This document shows, one piece after another, positions 8,784 to 15,662 of a stretch of DNA of 54,240 bases. The stretch's first letter is position 1. Each line of letters begins with the position of its first letter. The notes below the pieces were generated by a model that saw only the letters and a list, made by a program, of their open reading frames with translations, ran no database searches and had not been told where the DNA came from. This DNA is from Planctomycetota bacterium (GTDB lineage Bacteria > Planctomycetota > Phycisphaerae > UBA1845), in NCBI GenBank assembly GCA_024280855.1, contig JAJRPG010000095.1, forward strand, positions 1-54,240, written 5' to 3'. The position numbers and the translations under genes were made by a program.

Positions 8784-9488
8784 TTAGTCACGAGCAGGCT
8801 GCGTCTTCCCTTCACTCTCCACCTCTATATTTGCGGCACCAATAGCCCCGCCTAGAAAAATTGACAAAATCTGATTAGCCAACCCCGAAGGCGACCGCTC
8901 CTGCCCCGGCGCATACCATCGATACAACCAATTGAGCATACTAAACAATGACATTGTGACGACATGGCGGTCCAGATGACTTTCAGGCGCATGTTTATCG
9001 ATGACTCGATCAATAATGGAGCGGGTAGCCTGGTAATATTCAACGCGGACCTGCCGGATCTCAGTAAATGCTTCTCCCGACAATAAATCCAACTCATGCG
9101 AACAAACTTTCAGGGCAGACATATGGGTAGCAAAATAACCCACATGCGATTTGACCATCACCCGAAGCTGCTCGACAGGCTCGTCCACCCCGTGCAATCG
9201 CTCGCGCAAACTATTTAGCAAAAAAGTAAAAGTACGGAATTGAATAAGAAACAGTATGTGTTCCTTATTGGTGAAATAGTGATATAACCCTGCCAACGAT
9301 ACATTCGCGGCCTTCGCAACCGCACGCATAGAAGCATTGGAATACCCCTCACTAGCGATAACCACCATAGCCGCCTCAAGAATCCGATTAAGACGCTCAT
9401 CATATGAACCACGCGACTCCACGGGAACGCTCGGCAGCGTTACTGATGGATATTTACCGAACGCTTGTTCTAATTCACGCGATTCCAT
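8784..9488 (-). CDS. TetR/AcrR-family transcriptional regulator
   Basis: The product is 234 residues. The N-terminal helix-turn-helix spans roughly residues 30-75 (ILEAAMVVIASEGYSNAS and VSLAGLYHYFTNKEHIL), typical of TetR-family DNA-binding domains. The rest is a helical ligand-binding domain, as in regulators that sense acyl- or aryl-CoA esters. The start at 9488 has AAGGA five to six bases upstream; a longer frame to 9563 lacks support. It is the first gene of the leftward unit, 39 bases before the FAD-subunit gene, and faces the region with several perfect palindromes. It probably represses both divergent units and is released by a CoA intermediate; the effector is an inference. Confidence 0.88.
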   Translation of the reverse strand: MESRELEQAFGKYPSVTLPSVPVESRGSYDERLNRILEAAMVVIASEGYSNASMRAVAKAANVSLAGLYHYFTNKEHILFLIQFRTFTFLLNSLRERLHGVDEPVEQLRVMVKSHVGYFATHMSALKVCSHELDLLSGEAFTEIRQVRVEYYQATRSIIDRVIDKHAPESHLDRHVVTMSLFSMLNWLYRWYAPGQERSPSGLANQILSIFLGGAIGAANIEVESEGKTQPARD

Positions 9489-9578
9489 AGTAGTCCTTAT
9501 CGGGCCTAAATCAAGCCTGCCAGTTAATGCAGTCTCGCCTGTTCGCTTGTATAAGTCAAGCAAATTCTATAAATAAAG

Positions 9579-9592
9579 CTATAATTTTATAG
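9579..9592. promoter_or_regulatory. Palindrome CTATAATTTTATAG, operator candidate 1
   Basis: This is a perfect 6-2-6 palindrome. It covers the predicted -10 element of the leftward promoter and touches the -35 of the rightward promoter. It matches the inner 14 bases of the second palindrome (9613-9626) with two differences, centre to centre 34 bases, near three helical turns. The repetition makes a protein-binding role more likely than chance AT-richness. Confidence 0.5.
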
Positions 9593-9611
9593 TTGACACA
9601 TTCGCCTTCAA
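9584..9611 (-). promoter_or_regulatory. Predicted leftward sigma-70 promoter
   Basis: On the minus strand, TTGAAG (9611-9606) is followed after 16 bases by TAAAAT (9589-9584). It would drive the TetR regulator, molybdoenzyme and oxidoreductase genes. The -35 sits under the second palindrome and the -10 inside the first. It is predicted from consensus only. Confidence 0.4.
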
Positions 9612-9619
9612 GCTATAAA
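9593..9619 (+). promoter_or_regulatory. Predicted rightward sigma-70 promoter
   Basis: TTGACA (9593-9598) is a perfect -35, followed after a short 15-base spacer by TATAAA (9614-9619), which lies inside the palindrome at 9611-9628. It overlaps the leftward promoter almost completely, so RNA polymerase could occupy only one at a time. It would drive oah and the long rightward series. Confidence 0.45.
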
Positions 9620-9628
9620 TATATAGCT
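9611..9628. promoter_or_regulatory. Palindrome AGCTATAAATATATAGCT, operator candidate 2
   Basis: Seven-base arms AGCTATA/TATAGCT flank a four-base centre. It covers the predicted -10 of the rightward promoter and the -35 of the leftward one. A bound repressor here would block both transcripts. It is a near copy of the palindrome at 9579-9592. Confidence 0.5.
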
Positions 9629-9674
9629 AGATGGATTTAAGACCGATCTACTTGGCAAGCGTCCAGCCCATTCA

Positions 9675-9690
9675 CCGAACGACCGTTCGG
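9675..9690. promoter_or_regulatory. Palindrome CCGAACGACCGTTCGG, TetR-type operator candidate
   Basis: This is a perfect 7-2-7 palindrome of the general CCGNNCGNNCGNNCGG form seen at operators of several TetR regulators of acyl-CoA and phenylacetyl-CoA catabolism. It lies about 50 bases downstream of the predicted rightward -10, in the oah leader, where binding would block transcription. I favour it as the site of the adjacent TetR protein. Confidence 0.55.
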
Positions 9691-9700
9691 CTCATACGCA

Positions 9701-9748
9701 CTGCCGGGTAACTTGATTGGTGTGTTTGAACGAATCGGAAACCGGCAG
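9701..9748 (+). repeat. Inverted repeat CTGCCGG...CCGGCAG in the oah leader
   Basis: Seven-base complementary arms (9701-9707 and 9742-9748) are separated by 34 bases within the transcribed leader of oah. It could form an RNA stem or be a looped binding site. No T-run follows, so it is not a simple terminator. Confidence 0.3.
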
Positions 9749-9809
9749 GTTGCCTTTGGCTAAGTGTTGCCAAACGTAGTTTACCGGGCTTTTGCGAGAG
9801 GACAGGTCA

Positions 9810-10940
9810 ATGGCTATGTTTCCAGTCCGCCGGGCAGAATCCTTCGACTTCACCGACATTGCTTACGACAAGTCGAATCGGGTCGCTCGAATTACCATCA
9901 ACAGACCACACAACTACAACGCATACAGCACCCCTGCCCTTCAAGAATTAGCTACCGCTTTTGAAGACGCCTCCTGGGATGATGGCATCGCCGTGGTCGT
10001 ATTCAGTTCCACAGGCCACCAATCCTTCTGCACTGGTGGCGACGTCAAAGAATATCAATCGGAATACACACAAAAACCTCGCGATTACTGGAAATACATG
10101 TCATGCTTCAAAGCATACATTGAGTCCATAACGAATTGCTCTAAGCCCGTCATAGCACGCATCAACGGCATGGCTGTAGGCGGTGGAAACGAAAGCCAGC
10201 TCGCGTGCGATCTCGGCGTTATGAGCGAACATGCTTTTATTGCACAAGTCGGAACCAACGTTGGTTCAGTGGCTTGCGGCGGGTCAACACAATGGCTACC
10301 CATACACGTAGGCGACCGTCGCGCACGTGCCATTCTTTTCCTAAACCAGCGATACGCCTCATTTACGTCACTATCGATGGGGCTAGTAAATGCCGTCGTG
10401 CCAACAGTTAAAGGCCCTGATGGAAAATTCATTACAACCTTCACCGGAGACAGGAATTTCCTAGCGGATTGGAACACTGACCCATGGGATCAGCCATTCC
10501 AAGCACGTGCCACTCCCGAACAAATACGCCTGGCTATAAAAGGAAAAGAAGGCTACAGCATTGATTTATCGCTGGTAGACAACACCGTCTCCGAACTCTG
10601 CGATCAAATCGTTCATAAATTCGCCGAATGCACACGATACACCAAAACTCAGGTCAATTATTGGAAGGATGCAGCTTGGCATGCCACGGTTGGACATGCC
10701 AGAGATTGGCTATCCATCCACTATACCAGCCTGGAGCCTTACGAAGGCATGACTGCGTTTGTTGAAAAAAGAAAAGCTGATTATATCGGCATGCGCGATC
10801 GGGCAACTGACCCTAAGGGTTCAAGCGAATTCCTATGGGGTCCTTATGCAAAACAGTGTAGCGAATGCGGCGCTAAGGGTATGCCACGACAATTCGAGCA
10901 TTGTGGTAAATGTGGCGCAGCATTAACTGCCAAACCCTGA
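9810..10940 (+). CDS. oah: 6-oxocyclohex-1-ene-1-carbonyl-CoA hydrolase
   Basis: The protein has 376 residues in the crotonase superfamily, close in length to Oah/BamA. It hydrolytically opens the six-membered ring of 6-oxocyclohex-1-ene-1-carbonyl-CoA to give 3-hydroxypimelyl-CoA, the committed step of anaerobic benzoyl-CoA breakdown. The ARINGMAVGGGNESQLACDL segment carries the oxyanion-hole glycines, and SFCTGGDVKEY the N-terminal CoA-pocket motif. The ATG at 9810 has GAGAGGA seven bases upstream; an upstream TTG at 9792 is less likely. The last 27 residues hold CxxC-x11-CxxC (Cys 350, 353, 365, 368), a zinc-ribbon-like tail I do not associate with the family. It is the first gene of the rightward unit. 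Confidence 0.9.
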   Translation: MAMFPVRRAESFDFTDIAYDKSNRVARITINRPHNYNAYSTPALQELATAFEDASWDDGIAVVVFSSTGHQSFCTGGDVKEYQSEYTQKPRDYWKYMSCFKAYIESITNCSKPVIARINGMAVGGGNESQLACDLGVMSEHAFIAQVGTNVGSVACGGSTQWLPIHVGDRRARAILFLNQRYASFTSLSMGLVNAVVPTVKGPDGKFITTFTGDRNFLADWNTDPWDQPFQARATPEQIRLAIKGKEGYSIDLSLVDNTVSELCDQIVHKFAECTRYTKTQVNYWKDAAWHATVGHARDWLSIHYTSLEPYEGMTAFVEKRKADYIGMRDRATDPKGSSEFLWGPYAKQCSECGAKGMPRQFEHCGKCGAALTAKP

Positions 10941-10973
10941 GTATCAGCATGAAAGCTGTTGAAGAAAACGGCT

Positions 10974-11732
10974 ATGGATAACTGCGAAATGGATAATCCA
11001 TCACGTGTAGCATTAGTCACCGGAGGCAGCAGCGGCATCGGCAGTTGCGTTGCCCAATTGCTAGCGCGTGATGGCTGCGACATAGCGGTTCTCGATCTAA
11101 AACGTCCGAACGAAAGCGATAGTGCATTATACCACATTCAATCTTTGGGAAAACAAGTCTGTTTTCTTGAAGCAAATGTTAGTAAAAGCGAAGAGGTAAA
11201 CACTGCCGTCGAAACGCTTGTAAGTCGATGGGGTCGAATCGACATTCTGGTCAATTGCGCTGGCATCTTCCGAGACCAAGTAATCTGGAAGATGAACGAC
11301 GAACAATGGCGCGATGTCATAGATGTCGATTTAAGTGGCGTTTTTTATTGTTGTCGCGCCGTCTCCCCAATCATGAGAGCCGCAAAAAAAGGCGCTATCG
11401 TCAATATCTCTAGCATCAATGGTATGCGCGGAAAGTTTGGACAGACCAATTACGCCGCAGCCAAAGCAGGCGTCATCGGATTAACCAAAACGCTTGCCCG
11501 CGAACTAGCTCGACGCAACGTAACCGTCAACGCCGTAGCACCAGGACTGATCGAAACCCCGATCCTGCAAAACATGTCGGAAACGGCTCGATTAGATGCC
11601 GTAGCTGAAATACTTCTCGGTCGCACCGGACAAGTAGAAGACGTCGGTGAGATGGTCTCTTTTCTTTGCAGCGATCGAGCAAGGTTTATCACGGGAGAAG
11701 TGATTCGCGTGGATGGAGGCCAATACATTTAG
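10974..11732 (+). CDS. Short-chain dehydrogenase/reductase (3-oxoacyl-CoA/ACP reductase type)
   Basis: The product is about 252 residues with a classical SDR layout: TGGSSGIGS cofactor loop near the N-terminus, NCAGI, the catalytic Ser-Tyr-Lys set (ISSING...YAAAK) and the C-terminal SDRARFITGEVIRVDGG. NAD(P) is the expected cofactor. Between oah and dch, the likeliest role is oxidation of 3-hydroxypimelyl-CoA to 3-oxopimelyl-CoA before thiolysis, or a redundant dehydrogenase alongside the large fusion at 20331. The start is uncertain: ATG at 10974, an ATG at 10989, and a weak upstream TTG are all in frame, none with a strong ribosome site. Confidence 0.85.
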   Translation: MDNCEMDNPSRVALVTGGSSGIGSCVAQLLARDGCDIAVLDLKRPNESDSALYHIQSLGKQVCFLEANVSKSEEVNTAVETLVSRWGRIDILVNCAGIFRDQVIWKMNDEQWRDVIDVDLSGVFYCCRAVSPIMRAAKKGAIVNISSINGMRGKFGQTNYAAAKAGVIGLTKTLARELARRNVTVNAVAPGLIETPILQNMSETARLDAVAEILLGRTGQVEDVGEMVSFLCSDRARFITGEVIRVDGGQYI

Positions 11733-11773
11733 CTGCAACCACCATACAGCAGACTGGAAATGAAAGGGAAATA

Positions 11774-12544
11774 ATGTCTGAATATAAGAACTTTAAGCTA
11801 CAAACAGGCAATTCGATAACCACGATCACCATGAGTCGACCGCCATTGAACGTCATGGACAATCTTATGATGGCCGAATTCAATGAGCTGCTGGAATCCG
11901 TCCTGACCAATGACGAAATCAGTGCAATTGTCATCGCAGCAGAAGGCAAGGCCTTTAGCGCAGGCGTAGATGTTTCGGATCATTCCGACGAAAAAGTCGC
12001 TGACATGATCCACCAGTTCCACGGCATCTTCCGCAAACTCGCATCAACAGATGCACTGACCATCGCAGCCGTTGGAGGCGCAGCATTGGGAGGCGGATGT
12101 GAACTAGCCTGCTTCTGCGATATCGTGTTGGCATCAGATAGAGCCAAGTTTGCTCAACCAGAAGTCATGGTCGGCGTATTCCCGCCGGTAGCGGCTTCTA
12201 TGCTTCCACTGCAAATCGGCATTAAGAAAGCCATCGAATTTAACGCACTGGGTGGAACCATAATGGCCGTTGAAGCGCACAGAATCGGCATGGTCAATCA
12301 AGTATTTCCGGCAGATGAGTTCCAGGCTAGCGTGGATAAATATCTAGATGGGGTGCGAAAACTCTCTCGACCTGTAGTCAGAATGGCCAAAAGAGCGACG
12401 GTACTGGTAGCAAGAGAACAAATCCTCTCACACTTGGATCGCTGCGAAAAGATTTATTTGAATGAGCTAATGAAACTCAAAGATACACACGAAGGCATCG
12501 CGGCTTTCATGGAAAAACGAGCACCGGTTTGGAGCCATGCATAA
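11774..12544 (+). CDS. dch: Cyclohexa-1,5-diene-1-carbonyl-CoA hydratase
   Basis: The protein has 256 residues in the crotonase superfamily, the usual size of Dch/BzdW. It adds water to the diene made by benzoyl-CoA reductase, giving 6-hydroxycyclohex-1-ene-1-carbonyl-CoA. Signs are MSRPPLNVMD at the N-terminus, AFSAGVDVSDH, VGGAALGGGCELACFCDI and the family-specific QPEVMVGVFPPVAASMLP in place of the IPGAGGTQRL of ordinary enoyl-CoA hydratases. The start at 11774 has AAAGGGAA upstream; a longer frame from 11666 overlaps the SDR gene and is not credible. The position directly before had fits the pathway order. Confidence 0.9.
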   Translation: MSEYKNFKLQTGNSITTITMSRPPLNVMDNLMMAEFNELLESVLTNDEISAIVIAAEGKAFSAGVDVSDHSDEKVADMIHQFHGIFRKLASTDALTIAAVGGAALGGGCELACFCDIVLASDRAKFAQPEVMVGVFPPVAASMLPLQIGIKKAIEFNALGGTIMAVEAHRIGMVNQVFPADEFQASVDKYLDGVRKLSRPVVRMAKRATVLVAREQILSHLDRCEKIYLNELMKLKDTHEGIAAFMEKRAPVWSHA

Positions 12545-12582
12545 CGCAATCGACAAGATTTTGATTTAGGAAAGGTAGGCAC

Positions 12583-13602
12583 ATGAAAGCTGCAGTATTG
12601 CACGAAGATGGCACACTTAGGATTGAGGATATTCCTGTGCCAAAAATCGGGCCAGGCCAGGTTCTTGTTAAGGTTGCGGCATGTGGCGTGTGTCACACTG
12701 ATCTGCACTATATCGAGCACGGCGTACCAACATTCAAAAAGCCCCCCATTGTCCTAGGCCACGAGGCATCGGGCATAATCGAAGAAGTCGGCGACGGCGT
12801 CACCAACGTCAGGTCCGGGCAAAGAGTTTTGATACCAGCGGTGCTCACCTGCGGAAAATGTGAAGCGTGTCGCCTTGGGCGTGAAAATATTTGTAGCGAC
12901 ATGACCATGCTCGGGAACCATTTTAATGGCGCCTACGCAGAGTATGTAGCTGTTCCAGCCAAAGACATCCTTGATCTTCCGGAATCAATTCCTCTTGAGG
13001 AAGCCTCCATTATCGCAGACGCCGTCTCGACGCCCTATCACGCCGTAAAAAACCGCGCACGTGTTCGGGCCGGTGATACGGTAGTCGTATTTGGTTGCGG
13101 GGGCGTGGGCATCAATGCCGTTCAACTTTCCAAGGCTTCTGGCGCAAGCGTGATTGCAGTCGACATCAGCGATAAGAAACTCGAATGGGCGCGTGAATTT
13201 GGCGCAAGCCACACGATTAACGCTAGTAAAGTTGACCGCATTGATAAGGAAATTAAAAAACTCACCGGCGGTGGAGCTGATATCGCCATTGAAGTAATCG
13301 GAAATCCCAAAACAATAGAAGCAGCATTCGATAGCGTGCGCGTAGGCGGTCGACTATGCGTCGTTGGCTACACCCACGAAAAAATTTCAATCGTCGCCGG
13401 AAAAATCATGTTCAAGGAATTAGAAATTGTCGGATCACTAGGATGCCGCCCCGTGGATTACATTCCACTCATTCGTATGGTTGCAGAAAACAAGATCAAT
13501 ATCAAACGCCTGGTAACCCACCGTTTCGATCTGAGCGACATAGAAAAAGCCTTTGACGCCATGAAAGAAGGCATTTCGCTTCGTTCTATTGTGATTCCAT
13601 AG
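12583..13602 (+). CDS. had: 6-hydroxycyclohex-1-ene-1-carbonyl-CoA dehydrogenase
   Basis: The product has 339 residues in the zinc-dependent medium-chain dehydrogenase family. It oxidises the 6-hydroxy group to the 6-oxo compound with NAD. Catalytic zinc ligands are visible in CGVCHTDLHY and GHEASG, the four-Cys structural zinc site in CGKCEACRLGRENIC, and the Rossmann motif VVFGCGGVGINAVQ with Asp after the second strand (VDISDKK), favouring NAD. ATG with a good AGGAAAGG site. Assignment to Had rather than a general alcohol dehydrogenase relies on its place between dch and reductase-type genes. It is somewhat shorter than the Thauera enzyme as I recall it. Confidence 0.85.
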   Translation: MKAAVLHEDGTLRIEDIPVPKIGPGQVLVKVAACGVCHTDLHYIEHGVPTFKKPPIVLGHEASGIIEEVGDGVTNVRSGQRVLIPAVLTCGKCEACRLGRENICSDMTMLGNHFNGAYAEYVAVPAKDILDLPESIPLEEASIIADAVSTPYHAVKNRARVRAGDTVVVFGCGGVGINAVQLSKASGASVIAVDISDKKLEWAREFGASHTINASKVDRIDKEIKKLTGGGADIAIEVIGNPKTIEAAFDSVRVGGRLCVVGYTHEKISIVAGKIMFKELEIVGSLGCRPVDYIPLIRMVAENKINIKRLVTHRFDLSDIEKAFDAMKEGISLRSIVIP

Positions 13603-13614
13603 GAGTATGCGACC

Positions 13615-14856
13615 GTGACCATAGCCGTAAAACGTGTGCCCATCAAAGCCCGCAAAAGATTGCAGACGTTGATGCACGATTACTTCTTAAATCTCGACGC
13701 AGCCGCTACGGATTCAAATAGAAACGTAGCGTGGTGCACATCTGTGGGGCCTTGCGAGATTTTAACTGCGTTTGGCTACGAGGTATATTTTCCGGAAAAC
13801 CACGGCGCAATGCTTGGCGCACGTAAGATCAGTCACGAGTGCATCCCGGCTGCAGTGGCCATAGGGTATTCCGCTGAGTCCTGTTCATATATGACCAGCG
13901 ACATCGGATCGGCACTATCTGGTGTTAGCCCTTTGACCGAAGCATTCGGAATCTCAGGCCCACCTAAGCCAGACCTTCTATGCTATAACACGAATCAATG
14001 CCGCGAAGTGCAGGATTGGTGGAATTTCTTTGGCCGACGACACAATGCCCCCGTCATGGGAATTGGCCCCCCTACTCACTTAGATCTCGTCACCGAAGCA
14101 CACACGGATTTCGTTCGCAACGAATTATCCCAACTCATCACAAGGATCGAATCGCAAACAGGCACTAAAATGGATTGGGCCAAGCTTGAAGAAGCGGTGG
14201 ATAAATCTAGCAAGGCAAGCTCACTTTGGCGCAAAGTGCTTGATACCGCCCAATCTCATCCTTCGCCGATTACTTTTTTTGACGGTTTGATCCACATGGC
14301 CCCTGTCATTCTCATGCGTGGCTCACAACATGCAATTGATTACTACACGCTGCTTCTAGCTGAAATGAATGAACGTACAAATGCCAAAGAGGCGGCAGTC
14401 ACGAATGAACGCTTCCGTATCTATTGGGACGGCATGCCCGTTTGGCCCAAAGTACGCGAAATGTCGGAAAAGTTTTTCGATCTCGGTTTATGTGTCGCAG
14501 CTAGCACATATTGCAATTCCTGGGCATTCGAAGAGTACACCGGCGGTGACCCATTAGCTTGGATGGCTAAGACAAGCACAAAGATTTTTATTAATCGAGA
14601 TGAAACGTTCAAGCAGAAATTTTTACTCGACATGTGCAAGCAATTCGATATTGACGGCATGATTTTTCACAATGCTCGCACTTGTCCCAATAACACCAAT
14701 TCCCGCTTCGGGATGGCCCAGCGACTGCGCGACGAATCCGGGCTACCCGTATTGGTTTTCGATGGCGATTTGAGCGATGTCAGGTTCTTCTCGACCGCAC
14801 AAACCATGACAAATATCGAAACCTTTGTCGAACAATTGGAGGGACGTTGCCGTTGA
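13615..14856 (+). CDS. HgdB/BcrB-family FeS subunit, uncharacterised (lone 2-hydroxyacyl-CoA dehydratase/BCR-like)
   Basis: The protein has 413 residues and a GTG start with AGGAG nine bases upstream. It belongs to the family of BcrB/BcrC, HgdA/HgdB and the double-cubane cluster proteins. The three cluster cysteines shared with BzdN and BzdO are recognisable: Cys90 (ESCSYMTSDIG), Cys129 (NQCREVQDWW) and Cys357 (ARTCPNN). Further cysteines at 41, 47, 76, 123, 293, 300 and 341 exceed what BzdN/BzdO show; Cys300 (STYCNSW) sits where other family members have a conserved Cys near a GxR element. Only one such subunit is present, with one activator ATPase overlapping its end, as in double-cubane protein pairs or YjiM/YjiL. 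Substrate unknown; it could be another ATP-driven reductase serving this pathway. Confidence 0.8.
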   Translation: MTIAVKRVPIKARKRLQTLMHDYFLNLDAAATDSNRNVAWCTSVGPCEILTAFGYEVYFPENHGAMLGARKISHECIPAAVAIGYSAESCSYMTSDIGSALSGVSPLTEAFGISGPPKPDLLCYNTNQCREVQDWWNFFGRRHNAPVMGIGPPTHLDLVTEAHTDFVRNELSQLITRIESQTGTKMDWAKLEEAVDKSSKASSLWRKVLDTAQSHPSPITFFDGLIHMAPVILMRGSQHAIDYYTLLLAEMNERTNAKEAAVTNERFRIYWDGMPVWPKVREMSEKFFDLGLCVAASTYCNSWAFEEYTGGDPLAWMAKTSTKIFINRDETFKQKFLLDMCKQFDIDGMIFHNARTCPNNTNSRFGMAQRLRDESGLPVLVFDGDLSDVRFFSTAQTMTNIETFVEQLEGRCR

Positions 14857-15662
14857 GAGAGAATTTGTTTATCGGTATTGACGTAGGCTCCTCAGCTACC
14901 AAGTGTGTCATCCTTGACAATACGGGCACGTGGCTGGGACATCATGTCGTATCATCCGGCGTCAACTATGCTGATGCCATTGACACGGTTGTCTCCCATG
15001 CCCTCTTGCAAGCAGAGGGGAGCAAAAAGGACATTGCATACTGCGTTTCCACAGGCTATGGACGCAAGCACGTCACTTTCTCTGATCGCTTCGTAACGGA
15101 AATCACGGCTCATGCACGAGGAGCACGAGAATGGAATCCCAGCGTGCGAAACATCATCGATATAGGCGGGCAAGACACAAAATATATCAGGATTGACGAT
15201 AACGGTCAGCTTATTGATTACCGCATGAATGCGAAATGTGCAGCTGGCACGGGCACATTCCTGGAGTCCATCGCAGTCAAATTAGGCATGACACTTTCAG
15301 AACTAGACGAGCTAGCCTTAAAATCGACAGCTCCCACCCTGGTCAATAGTTATTGCACAGTCTTCGCAGGCACAGAAGTCATCGAACGCATTAAAGAAGG
15401 ACAGTCGCCGGAAGATATTGCGATGGGACTGTTCCACTCCATCGCTTCGCGTGTGAAAGAAATGATCCCCTGTAGTGTGGAAACTGTTGGTGTAACAGGT
15501 GGCGTCGTCGAACACTGTCGAGCGTTAGTCATAGCACTAGAAGAAGCGCTCAGCGGCGCAATTATAGAAGCGCCAATGCCCCAACATGCCGGGGCGTATG
15601 GTGCAGCCTTGTTGGCACTGGAATCGAATCCAATCTTCGAAAGCAAGGTGGATCATGCTTAA
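14853..15662 (+). CDS. ASKHA ATPase activator (HgdC/BcrD family) for the lone HgdB-like subunit
   Basis: The product has 269 residues, using a TTG at 14853 that overlaps the upstream TGA stop as TTGA, with GGAGGG nine bases before it. It is an ATP-dependent electron injector of the BcrA/BcrD/HgdC type. The phosphate-1 loop GIDVGSSATK, DIGGQDTK and VTGGV motifs are intact. The cluster ligands of the dimer-bridging [4Fe-4S] are Cys129 (KCAAGTG) and Cys168 (SYCTVFAGTE). HgdC-type activators work as homodimers, so this single gene could fully serve the 413-residue partner. It is separate from the bzdP/bzdQ pair 10 kb downstream. Confidence 0.88.
   Translation: MRENLFIGIDVGSSATKCVILDNTGTWLGHHVVSSGVNYADAIDTVVSHALLQAEGSKKDIAYCVSTGYGRKHVTFSDRFVTEITAHARGAREWNPSVRNIIDIGGQDTKYIRIDDNGQLIDYRMNAKCAAGTGTFLESIAVKLGMTLSELDELALKSTAPTLVNSYCTVFAGTEVIERIKEGQSPEDIAMGLFHSIASRVKEMIPCSVETVGVTGGVVEHCRALVIALEEALSGAIIEAPMPQHAGAYGAALLALESNPIFESKVDHA

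Larger units (their letters stand above)
9489..9809. promoter_or_regulatory. Divergent regulatory region of the aromatic island
   Basis: This 321-base region separates the regulator/molybdoenzyme unit (leftward) from the ring-opening and benzoyl-CoA reductase unit (rightward). It contains overlapping back-to-back promoters, two copies of a CTATAA/TTATAG-type palindrome, a distinct GC-rich palindrome and a longer inverted repeat in the rightward leader. These are listed separately. A further short inverted repeat, TTTGGC...GCCAAA, lies at 9755-9774. Confidence 0.7.

Noticed and set aside
9564-9576. Longer starts for the TetR regulator (9563) and oah (TTG 9792)
   Set aside because: The shorter ATG starts have good ribosome sites and family-like lengths; the longer regulator frame would run to within a few bases of the predicted promoter.
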